A stretch of DNA of 64,000 nt from Blastomussa wellsi (Eukaryota > Cnidaria > Anthozoa > Scleractinia > Plerogyridae). Position 1 is the first letter of the stretch, and every line of letters begins with the position of its first letter. The position numbers were made by a program, and so were the translations under genes. The notes beneath the pieces were generated by a model. That model was not told the origin of the DNA, did not search any database, and was given only the letters and a program-made list of their open reading frames with translations. Of this stretch, positions 54,818 to 64,000 are shown one piece after another. The stretch spans positions 4,106,830 to 4,170,829 of the forward strand of contig OX393562.1 in the NCBI GenBank assembly GCA_947652115.1, written 5' to 3'.

Positions 54818-56668
54818 CATAACCAAGTTCTTGCATAACCAAGATCTTGCATAACCAAGATCTTGCCAAACCAAGAACTTGCCTAACCAAGATCTTGCAT
54901 AACCAAGATCTTGCCTAACCAAGATCTTCCATAACCAAGATCTTGCCTAAACAAGATCTTGCCTAACCAAGATCTTCCCTAACCAAGATCTTCCATAACC
55001 AAGATCATGCCTAACCAAGATCTTGCATAACCAAGTTCTTGCCTAACCAAGATCTTGCATAACCAAGATAATGCATAACCAAAATCTTGCATAACCAAGA
55101 TCTTCCCTAACCAAGATTTTCCATAACCAAGATCATGCCTAACCAAGATCTTGCATAACCAAGATCTTGCATAACCAAGATCTTGCATAACCAAGATCTT
55201 GCCTAACCAAGATCTTGCCTAACCAAGATCTTGCATAACCAAGATCATGCATAACCAAGATCTTGCATAACCAAGTTCTTGCATAACCAAGATCTTGCAC
55301 AACCAAGATCTTGCCTAACCAAGATCTTGCATAACCAAGATCTTGCATAACCAAGATCATGCATAACCAAGATCTTGCATAACCAAGTTCTTGCATAACC
55401 AAGATCTTGCATAACCAAGATCTTGCCTAACTAAGAACTTGCCTAACCAAGATCTTGCATAACAAAGATCTTGCATAACCAAGATCTTGCCTAACCAAGA
55501 TCTTGCATAACCAAGATCTTCCCTAACCAAGATCTTGCATAACCAAGATCATGCATAACCAAGATCTTGCCTAACCAAGAACTTGCGTAACCAAGATCTT
55601 CCATAACAAAGATCTTGCATAACCAAGATCTTGCCTAACCAAGAACTTATATAACCAAGATCTTCCCTTACCAAGAACTTGCCTAACCAAGATCTTGCAT
55701 AACAAAGATCTTGCATAACCAAGATCTTGCCTAACCAAGATCTTGCATAACCAAGATCTTCCCCAACCAAGATCTTGCATAACCAAGATCATGCATAACC
55801 AAGATCTTGCATAACCAAGTTCTTCCATAACCAAGATCTTGCATAACCAAGATCTTGCCCAACCAAGATATTGCATAACCAAGATATTGCATAACCAAGA
55901 TCTTGCCTAACCAAGATCTTGCATAAGCAAGATCTTCCCTAACCAAGATCTTGCATAACCAAGATCATGCATAACCAAGATCTTGCATAACCAAGTTCTT
56001 GCATAACCAAGATCTTGCACAACCAAGATCTTGCCTAACCAAGATCTTGCATAACCAAGATCTTGCCTAACCAAGATCTTGCCTAACCAAGATCTTGCAT
56101 AACCAAGATCTTCCATAACCAAGATCATGCATAACCAAGATCTTGCATAACCAAGATCTTGCATAACCAAGATCTTCCATAACCAAGATCATGCCTAACC
56201 AAGATCATGCATAACCAAGATCTTGCCTAACCAAGATCTTCCCTAACCAAGATCTTCCATAACCAAGATCATGCCTAACCAAGATCTTGCATAACCAATT
56301 TCTTGTGTAACCAAGATCTTGCATAACCAAGATAATGCATAACCAAAATCTTGCATAACCAAGATCTTCCCTAACCAAGATCTTCCATAACCAAGATCAT
56401 GCCTAACCAAGATCTTGCATAACCAAGTTCTTGCCTAACCAAGATCTTGCATAACCAAGATAATGCATAACCAAGAACTTGCCTAACCAAGATCTTGCAT
56501 AACCAAGATCTTGCATAACCAAGATCTTGCATAACCAAGATCTTGCATAGCCAAGATCTTCCCTCACCAAGATCTTGCATAACCAAGATCATGCATAACC
56601 AAGATCTTGCCTAACCAAGAACTTGCCTAACCAAGATCTTGCCTAACAAAGATATTGCATAACCAAGA
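54818..56668 (+). repeat. 4,688-bp duplication, copy 2
   Basis: This is the partner of 50.13-51.98 kb. It is distinguished by TCCCCAACC in place of TCCCCTACC at about 55,760, CCAATTTCTTGTG at 56296 and TTCCCTCACC near 56,560. The last two recur at 58744 and near 58,383, so a later fragment near 58.1-58.8 kb derives from this copy rather than from copy 1. Confidence 0.8.
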
Positions 56669-57959
56669 TCTTGAATAACCAAGATCTTGCATAACCAAGA
56701 TCTTGAATAACCAAGATCTTGCATAACCAAGATCTTGCATAACCAAGATCATGCATAACAAGGATCTTGCATAACCAAGTTCTTGCATAACCAAGATCTT
56801 GCATAACCAAGATCTTGCCTAACCAAGAACTTGCCTAACCAAGATCTTGCCTAACAAAGATATTGCATAACCAAGATCTTGCCTAACCAAGATCTTGAAT
56901 AACCAAGATCATGCATAACAAAGATCTTGCATAACCAAGTTCTTGCATAACCAAGATCTTGCATAACCAAGATCTTGCCTAACCAAGAACTTGCCTAACC
57001 AAGATCTTGCATAACCAAGATCTTGCATAACCAAGATCTTGCCTAACCAAGATCTTGCCTAACCAATATCTTGCATAACCAAGATCTTGCATAACCAAGA
57101 TCATGCATAAAAAAGATCTTGCATAACCAAGTTCTTGCATAACCAAGATCTTGCATAACCAAGATCTTCCCTAACCAAGATCTTGAATAACCAAGATCAT
57201 GCATAACCAAGATCTTGGATAACCAAGTTCTTGCATAACCAAGATCTTGCATAACCAAGATCTTGCCTAACCAAGATCTTGCCTAACCAATATCTTGCAT
57301 AACCAAGATCTTGCATAACCAAGATCATGCATAAAAAAGATCTTGCATAACCAAGTTCTTGCATAACCAAGATCTTGCATAACCAAGATCTTGCCAAACC
57401 AAGAACTTGCCTAACCAAGATCTTGCATAACCAAGATCTTGCCTAACCAAGATCTTCCATAACCAAGATCTTGCCTAAACAAGATCTTGCATAACCAAGA
57501 TCCTCCCTAACAAAGATCTTGCATAACCAAGATCATGCATAACCAAGATCTTGCATAACCAAGATCTTGCTTTACCAAGATCATGCAAAACCAAGATCTT
57601 GCATAACCAAGATCTTGCATAACCAAGATCTTGCATAACAAAGATCTTGCCTAACCAAGATCTTGCTTTACCAAGATCATGCAAAACCAAGATCTTGCAT
57701 AACCAAGATCTTGCATAACCAAGATCTTGCCTAACCAAAGTCTTGCCTAACCAAGATCTTGCATAACCAAGATCATGCATAACCAAGATCTTGCATAACC
57801 AAGTTCTTGCATAACCAAGATCTTGCACAACCAAGATCTTGCCTAACCAAGATCTTGCATAACCAAGATCTTGCATAACCAAGATCATGCATAACCAAGA
57901 TCTTGCATAACCAAGTTCTTGCATAACCAAGATCTTGCATAACCAAGATCTTGCCTAAC

Positions 57960-58800
57960 TAAGAACTTGCCTAACCAAGATCTTGCATAACAAAGATCTT
58001 GCATAACCAAGATCTTGCCTAACCAAGATCTTGCATAACCAAGATCTTCCCTAACCAAGATCTTGCATAACCAAGATCATGCATAACCAAGATCTTGCCT
58101 AACCAAGAACTTGCGTAACCAAGATCTTCCATAACAAAGATCTTGCATAACCAAGATCTTGCCTAACCAAGAACTTATATAACCAAGATCTTCCCTTACC
58201 AAGAACTTGCCTAACCAAGATCTTGCATAAAAAAGATCTTGCATAACCAAGTTCTTGCATAACCAAGATCTTGCATAACCAAGATCTTGCCAAACCAAGA
58301 ACTTGCCTAACCAAGATCTTGCATAACCAAGATCTTGCCTAACCAAGATCTTGCATAACCAAGATCTTGCATAGCCAAGATCTTCCCTCACCAAGATCAT
58401 GCATAACCAAGATCTTGCCTAACCAAGAACTTGCCTAACCAAGATCTTGCCTAACAAAGATATTGCATAACCAAGATCTTGAATAACCAAGATCTTGCAT
58501 AACCAAGATAATGCATAACCAAAATCTTGCATAACCAAGATCTTCCCTAACCAAGATCTTCCATAACCAAGATCATGCATAACCAAGATCTTGCATAACC
58601 AAGATCTTGCATAACCAAGATCTTCCATAACCAAGATCATGCCTAACCAAGATCATGCATAACCAAGATCTTGCCTAACCAAGATCTTCCCTAACCAAGA
58701 TCTTCCATAACCAAGATCATGCCTAACCAAGATCTTGCATAACCAATTTCTTGTGTAACCAAGATCTTGCATAACCAAGATAATGCATAACCAAGATCTT
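57960..58800 (+). repeat. Compressed mosaic of the 55.4-56.4 kb block
   Basis: The TATATA marker at 58176 lies 2,528 bp (158 monomers) after the one at 55648. CAATTTCTTGTG at 58744 lies 2,448 bp (153 monomers) after 56296. TCCCTCACC near 58,383 and GATAATGC near 58,509 also match. The block has lost or exchanged monomers internally, including a switch into GCATAAAAAAGATC and GCCAAACC modules at about 58.23-58.31 kb. It looks like a recombinant of two interior modules. Confidence 0.6.
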
Positions 58801-59199
58801 CCCTAAACAAGATCTTGCATAACCAAGATCATGCATAACCAAGATCTTGCATAAACAAGATCTTCCCTAACCAAGATCTTGCATAACCAAGATCATGCAT
58901 AACCAAGATCTTGCCTAACCAAGAACTTGCCTAACCAAGATCTTGCATAACAAAGATCTTGCATAACCAAGATCTTGCCTAACCAAGATCTTGCATAACC
59001 AAGATCTTCCCTAACCAAGATCTTGCATAACCAAGATCATGCATAACCAAGATCTTGCATAACCAAGTTCTTGCATGACCAAGATCTTGCATAACCAAGT
59101 TCTTGCATAACCAAGATCTTCCATAACCAAGATCTTGCTTTACCAAGATCATGCAAAACCAAGATCTTGCATAACCAAGATCTTGCATAACCAAGATCT

Positions 59200-60660
59200 T
59201 GCCTAACCAAGATCTTGCCTAACCAAGATCTTGCATAACCAAGATCTTACATAACCAAGATCATGCATAACCAAGATCTTGCATAAACAAGTTCTTGCAT
59301 AACCAAGATCTTGCATAACCAAGATCTTGCCTAACCAAGATCTTGCATAACCAAGATCTTCCCTAACCAAGATCTTGCATAACCAAGATCATGCATAACC
59401 AAGATCTTGCCTAACCAAGAACTTGCCTAACCAAGATCTTGCATAACAAAGATCTTGCATAACCAATATCTTGCCTAACCAAGATCTTGCATAACCAAGA
59501 TCTTCCCTAACCAAGATCTTGCATAACCAAGATCATGCATAACCAAGATATTGCATAACCAAGATATTGCATAACCAAGATCTTGCATAACCAAGATCTT
59601 GCCTAACCAAGATATTGCATAACCAAGATATTGCATAACCAAGATATTGCAGAACAAAGATCTTGCATAACCAAGATATTCCCTAACAAAGATCTTGCAT
59701 AACCAAGATCTGGCATAACCAAGATTTTGACTAACCAAGATGTTGCATAGCCAAGATCTTCCCTAACGAAAATCATGCATAACCAAGATCTTGCCTAACC
59801 AAGAACTTGCCTAACCAAGATCTTGCATAACAAAGATCTTGCATAACCAAGATCTTGCCTAACCAAGATCTTGCATAACCAAGATCTTCCCTAACCAAGA
59901 TCTTGCATAACCAAGATCATGCATAACCAAGATATTGCATAACCAAGATATTGCATAACCAAGATCTTGCATAACCAAGATCTTGCCTAACCAAGATCTT
60001 GCATAACCAAGATCTTACATAACCAAGATCATGCATAACCAAGATCTTGCATAAACAAGTTCTTGCATAACCAAGATCTTGCATAACCAAGATCTTGCCT
60101 AACCAAGATCTTGCATAACCAAGATCTTCCCTAACCAAGATCTTGCATAACCAAGATCATGCATAACCAAGATCTTGCCTAACCAAGAACTTGCCTAACC
60201 AAGATCTTGCATAACAAAGATCTTGCATAACCAAGATCTTGCCTAACCAAGATCTTGCATAACCAAGATCTTCCCTAACCAAGATCTTGCATAACCAAGA
60301 TCATGCATAACCAAGATATTGCATAACCAAGATATTGCATAACCAAGATCTTGCATAACCAAGATCTTCCCTAACCAAGATTTTGCATAACCAAGATATT
60401 GCATAACCAAGATATTGCAGAGCAAAGATCTTGCATAACCAAGATATTCCCTAACAAAGATCTTGCATAACCAAGATCTGGCATAACCAAGATTTTGACT
60501 AACCAAGATGTTGCATAGCCAAGATCTTGCATAACCAAGATCTGGCATAACCAAGATTTTGACTAACCAAGATGTTGCATAGCCAAGATCTTCCCTAACG
60601 AAAATCATGCATAACCAAGATCTTGCATAACCAAGATCTTGCATAACCAACATCTTCCTT
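59200..60660 (+). repeat. Right-end block, copy 1 (partners at 62.4-64.0 kb)
   Basis: About 59,200-59,756 matches 62,400-62,956 at 3,200 bp (200 monomers). About 59,880-60,160 matches at 3,104 bp, and about 60,240-60,650 at 3,360 bp. Private variants are GCATAAACAAGTTC (59281 and 60049), GCAGAACAAAG (about 59,650), GATCTGGC (about 59,710, 60,478 and 60,541), GATTTTGACTAACC and GATGTTGCATAGCC. Several of these are otherwise restricted to the left zone. Confidence 0.8.
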
Positions 60661-61710
60661 AAGCAAGATCTTGGCTAACGAAGTTCTCGCATAACCAAGA
60701 TCTTGCCTAACCAAGATATTGCACAACCAAGATCTTGCATAACCAAGATCTTGCCTAACCAAGATATTGCCTAACCAAGATCTTCCCTAACCAAGACCTT
60801 CTATAACCAAGATCCTGCATAACCAAGTTCTTCCATAACCAAGATCTTCCATAACCAAGATCTTGCATAACCAAGATCTTGCATAACAAGGATATTGCAT
60901 AACCAAGATCTTCCCTAACCAAGAACTTGCCTAACCAAGATCTTGCATAACCAAGATCTTGCATAACCAAGATCTTCCATAACCAAGATCTTGCATAACC
61001 AAGATCTTGCATAACCAAGATCTTGCATAACCAAGATCTTGCCTAACCAAGAACTTGCCTACCAAAGATCTTGCATAACCAAGATCTTCCATAACCAAGA
61101 TCTTGCCTAACCAAGATCTTGCATAACCAAGATCTTGCATAACCAAGATCTTGCATAACCAAGATCTTGCCTAACCAAGAACTTGCCTAACCAAGATCTT
61201 GCATAACCAAGATCTTCCATAACCAAGATCTTGCCTAACCAAGATCTTGCCTAACCAAGATCTTGCATAAGCAAGATCTTCCGTAACCAAGTTCTTGCAT
61301 AACCAAGATCATGCATAACCAAGATCTTGCAAAACCGAGTTCTTGCATAACCAAGATCTTGCATAACCAAGATCTTGCCTAACCAAGGGCTTGCACAACC
61401 AAGATCTTGCATAACCAAGATCTTGCCTAACCAAGATATTGCCTAACAAAGATCTTCCCTAACCAAGACCTTCTATAACCAAGATCCTGCATAACCAAGT
61501 TCTTCCATAACCAAGATCTTCCATAACCAAGATCTTGCATAACAAGGATATTGCATAACCAAGATCTTCCCTAACCAAGAACTTGCCTAACCAAGATCTT
61601 GCATAACCAAGATCTTGCATAACCAAGATCTTCCATAACCAAGATCTTGCATAACCAAGATCTTCCATAACCAAGATCTTGCATAACCAAGATCTTGCCT
61701 AACCAAGAAC
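60650..61710 (+). repeat. Left-zone-like block near the right end
   Basis: CTTAAGCAAG followed by TTGGCTAACGAAGTTCTCGC (about 60,659-60,690) and then GATATTGCACAACC matches the series near 2.41-2.48 kb almost exactly. ATAACAAGGATATTG (about 60,885 and 61,541), CTTCTATAACC, TTCCGTAACC and the GGGCTTGC/GAGCTTGC type also recall 2.9-3.4 kb. Internally, the ACCTTCTATAACC series repeats at 60796 and 61468, 672 bp (42 monomers) apart. These variants are not seen in the interior zone. Confidence 0.75.
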
Positions 61711-62400
61711 TTGCCTAACCAAGATCTTGCCTAACAAAGATATTGCATAACCAAGATCTTGCCTAACCAAGATCTTGCATAACCAAGATCTTCCCTAACC
61801 AAGATCTTGAATAACCAAGATCATGCATAACCAAGATCTTGCATAACCAAGTTCTTGCATAACCAAGATCTTGCATAACCAAGATCTTGCCTAACCAAGA
61901 TCTTGCCTAACCAATATCTTGCATAACCAAGATCTTGCATAACCAAGATCATGCATAACAAAGATCTTGCATAACCAAGATCTTGCATAACCAAGATCTT
62001 GCATAACCAAGATCTTGCCTAACCAAGATCTTGCATAACCAAGATCTTCCCTAACCAAGATCTTGCATAACCAAGATCTTCCATAACCAAGATCATGCAT
62101 AACCAAGATCTTGCATAACCAAGATCTTCCATAACCAAGATCTTGCCTAACCAAGATCTTGCATAACCAAGATCTTGCATAACCAAGATCTTGCCTAACC
62201 AAGATCTTGCCTAACCAAGATCTTGCATAACCAAGATCTTGCATAACAAAGATCAAGCATAACCAAAATCATGCATAACCAAGTTCTTGCATAACCAAGA
62301 TCTTGCTTAACCAAGATCTTGCTTTACCAAGATCATGCATAACCAAGATCTTGCATAACCAAGATCTCGCATAAACAATATCTTGCATAACCAAGATCTT
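61710..62400 (+). repeat. Interior-type block embedded in the right end
   Basis: From about 61.71 kb the variants return to the interior set: GCCTAACAAAGATATTGC, TCTTCCC with TTGAATAACC, AATATC, GATCAAGC, CCAAAATC, GCTTTACC, and CTCGC with AACAATATC near 62,370. The last matches about 42.66 and 48.66 kb. The block sits between two stretches of left-zone-like variants, so the two subfamilies are interleaved at this end rather than separated by a single boundary. Confidence 0.7.
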
Positions 62401-64000
62401 GCCTAACCAAGATCTTGCCTAACCAAGATCTTGCATAACCAAGATCTTACATAACCAAGATCATGCATAACCAAGATCTTGCATAAACAAGTTCTTGCAT
62501 AACCAAGATCTTGCATAACCAAGATCTTGCCTAACCAAGATCTTGCATAACCAAGATCTTCCCTAACCAAGATCTTGCATAACCAAGATCATGCATAACC
62601 AAGATCTTGCCTAACCAAGAACTTGCCTAACCAAGATCTTGCATAACAAAGATCTTGCATAACCAAGATCTTGCCTAACCAAGATCTTGCATAACCAAGA
62701 TCTTCCCTAACCAAGATCTTGCATAACCAAGATCATGCATAACCAAGATATTGCATAACCAAGATATTGCATAACCAAGATCTTGCATAACCAAGATCTT
62801 GCCTAACCAAGATATTGCATAACCAAGATATTGCATAACCAAGATATTGCAGAACAAAGATCTTGCATAACCAAGATATTCCCTAACAAAGATCTTGCAT
62901 AACCAAGATCTGGCATAACCAAGATTTTGACTAACCAAGATGTTGCATAGCCAAGATCTTGCATAACCAAGATCTGGCATAACCAAGATCTTCCCTAACC
63001 AAGATCTTGCATAACCAAGATCATGCATAACCAAGATATTGCATAACCAAGATATTGCATAACCAAGATCTTGCATAACCAAGATCTTGCCTAACCAAGA
63101 TCTTGCATAACCAAGATCTTACATAACCAAGATCATGCATAACCAAGATCTTGCATAAACAAGTTCTTGCATAACCAAGATCTTGCATAACCAAGATCTT
63201 GCCTAACCAAGATCTTGCATAACCAAGATCTTCCCTAACCAAGATCTTGCATAACCAAGATCATGCATAACCAAGATCTTGCCTAACCAAGATCTTGCAT
63301 AACAAAGATCTTGCATAACCAAGATCTTGCCTAACCAAGATCTTGCATAACCAAGATCTTGCCTAACCAAGATCTTGCATAACCAAGATCTTACATAACC
63401 AAGATCATGCATAACCAAGATCTTGCATAAACAAGTTCTTGCATAACCAAGATCTTGCATAACCAAGATCTTGCCTAACCAAGATCTTGCATAACCAAGA
63501 TCTTCCCTAACCAAGATCTTGCATAACCAAGATCATGCATAACCAAGATTTTGCCTAACCAAGATCTTGCATAACAAAGATCTTGCATAACCAAGATCTT
63601 GCCTAACCAAGATCTTGCATAACCAAGATCTTCCCTAACCAAGATCTTGCATAACCAAGATCATGCATAACCAAGATATTGCATAACCAAGATATTGCAT
63701 AACCAAGATCTTGCATAACCAAGATCTTGCCTAACCAAGATATTGCATAACCAAGATATTGCATAACCAAGATATTGCAGAACAAAGATCTTGCATAACC
63801 AAGATATTCCCTAACAAAGATCTTGCATAACCAAGATCTGGCATAACCAAGATTTTGACTAACCAAGATGTTGCATAGCCAAGATCTTGCATAACCAAGA
63901 TCTGGCATAACCAAGATTTTGACTAACCAAGATGTTGCATAGCCAAGATCTTCCCTAACGAAAATCATGCATAACCAAGATCTTGCATAACCAACATCTT
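62400..64000 (+). repeat. Right-end block, copy 2, running off the window
   Basis: This is the partner of 59.2-60.66 kb at offsets of 3,200, 3,104 and 3,360 bp. GCATAAACAAGTTC occurs at 62481, 63153 and 63425, the last two 272 bp (17 monomers) apart. That shows a further short duplication at about 63.07-63.53 kb. The array continues to base 64000 in the middle of a monomer. Confidence 0.8.

Larger units (their letters stand above)
6375..58182 (+). repeat. Fifteen TATATAA-containing marker monomers
   Basis: A variant monomer AAGAACTTATATAACC (T5A, G9A, C10T) occurs with TATATA starting at 6375, 7351, 9511, 12759, 15126, 18661, 21238, 25911, 28983, 33990, 36451, 40273, 50960, 55648 and 58176. 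The copies at 15126, 18661 and 36451 carry AAGACC instead of AAGAAC and form a subfamily. Nearly all are followed directly by TTCCCTTACC; 25911 instead runs into TTCCCCTACC. The spacings are irregular (976 to 10,687 bp) and reduce to whole monomers after the 15- and 17-bp monomers are counted. The TATA-like string is seen; any promoter role is speculation. Confidence 0.85.
6360..59200 (+). repeat. Interior homogenised zone with irregular higher-order repeats
   Basis: This stretch is built from a limited set of recurring variant monomers in a roughly conserved order. The order is TATATAACC, then TCCCTTACC or TCCCCTACC, GCATAAGC, GCACAACC, GATCAAGC, GCATATCC, TTGTCTAACC with TTGCTTAACC, CCAAAATC, GCTTTACC, AAAAATATC or AACAATATC, then TTGAATAACC. 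Units built from this series range from about 1 to 5 kb, with internal deletions and duplications of whole monomers. No unit length dominates, so this is an irregular higher-order structure rather than a regular HOR array. No gene-like or non-satellite sequence was seen in it. Confidence 0.8.
1..64000 (+). repeat. 16-bp tandem satellite array spanning the whole window
   Basis: Every part of the window reads as head-to-tail copies of AAGATCTTGCATAACC or close variants, always in the same orientation. There are about 4,000 monomers and the array is still running at both window ends. The consensus is 62.5% A+T, with more A than T and more C than G on this strand. It contains one 8-bp palindrome (AAGATCTT, positions 1-8) and one GATC. 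Most monomers carry zero to two substitutions, at recurrent positions: A11C, T7A, A4T, T5A, C6A, G3T, G9C, C10A, C15A and C16A. No inversion, spacer or inserted element was seen. I do not recognise this as a named satellite family. Its function is unknown, and position in heterochromatin is inference from array size alone. Confidence 0.98.

Noticed and set aside
60650..60760. A non-satellite island around CTTAAGCAAG and TTGGCTAACGAAG
   Set aside because: It keeps the 16-bp register and matches diverged monomers near 1.03, 2.41, 3.91 and 5.50 kb, so it is satellite.
1..64000. CRISPR array
   Set aside because: Repeats are directly head to tail with no unique spacers, and copy number is in the thousands.
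1..64000. Telomeric repeat (CCCTAA appears in TCTTCCCTAACC variants)
   Set aside because: CCCTAA occurs singly inside 16-bp variant monomers and never as consecutive hexamers.
1..64000. Iteron-type replication origin or bacterial GATC cluster
   Set aside because: Iteron sets have few copies next to a rep gene. Here there are about 4,000 copies and no gene, which does not fit a plasmid or bacterial chromosome.
1..64000. tRNA, rRNA or structured RNA genes
   Set aside because: No stretch departs from the 16-bp monomer. The AAGATCTT palindrome is too short and too repetitive to support a specific RNA fold.

Overview
The whole 64-kb window is one uninterrupted tandem satellite array. The monomer is 16 bp, consensus AAGATCTTGCATAACC on the + strand (reverse complement GGTTATGCAAGATCTT), present in roughly 4,000 copies. 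Both window ends lie inside the array, so neither flank is visible. I found no protein-coding gene, rRNA, tRNA, transposon, CRISPR array or unique-sequence island. A tens-of-kilobase array of this kind points to a eukaryotic chromosome (heterochromatin, pericentromere, subtelomere or a similar block) from a long-read assembly. I cannot name the species or the chromosomal position from the sequence. Below, monomer positions are numbered A1 A2 G3 A4 T5 C6 T7 T8 G9 C10 A11 T12 A13 A14 C15 C16.

Monomers differ mainly by substitutions. The most frequent are A11C (GCCTAACC), T7A (GATCATGC), A4T (AAGTTC), T5A (AAGAAC), C6A (GATATT), G3T (AATATC), G9C (TCTTCC), C10A (TTGAATAACC), C15A and C16A. Length changes are very rare. 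Following the 16-bp register across the window, I find only nine 15-bp monomers, all the same variant, and two 17-bp monomers. Duplicated blocks are offset by whole monomers (816, 832, 960, 1,008, 1,120, 1,584, 3,200, 4,688, 7,392 and 10,096 bp), once the known 15- and 17-bp monomers are allowed for.

Layout: (1) About 1-6.4 kb is a more divergent left zone with diagnostic variants (GATCTGGC, GATGTTGC, AACGAAAATC, CTTAAGCAAG), built from 816-bp and 1,584-bp duplications. (2) About 6.4-59.2 kb is a more homogenised interior, a patchwork of irregular higher-order repeat units of about 1-5 kb. These are marked by 15 copies of a TATATAA-containing monomer and include an almost perfect 3,535-bp tandem duplication (12.8-19.9 kb), a 1,008-bp unit (23.1-25.6 kb), a 159-bp triplet (34.7-35.2 kb), an 832-bp pair copied as a pair 7,392 bp away, and a 4,688-bp duplication (50.1/54.8 kb). 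(3) About 59.2-64 kb brings back the left-zone variants, interleaved with interior-type sequence, and carries its own 3,200-bp duplication.

Long open frames exist only on the minus strand, with a 16-residue periodic translation (MQDLGYARSWLCKILV). They are a by-product of a monomer whose reverse complement has no stop in any frame. Two of the commonest variants, A11C and T7A, create TAG and TGA stops on that strand, so I annotate no CDS. The biological interest is in how the array evolves: substitution-rich but almost indel-free monomers, traceable variant lineages, nested duplications and two intermixed subfamilies.
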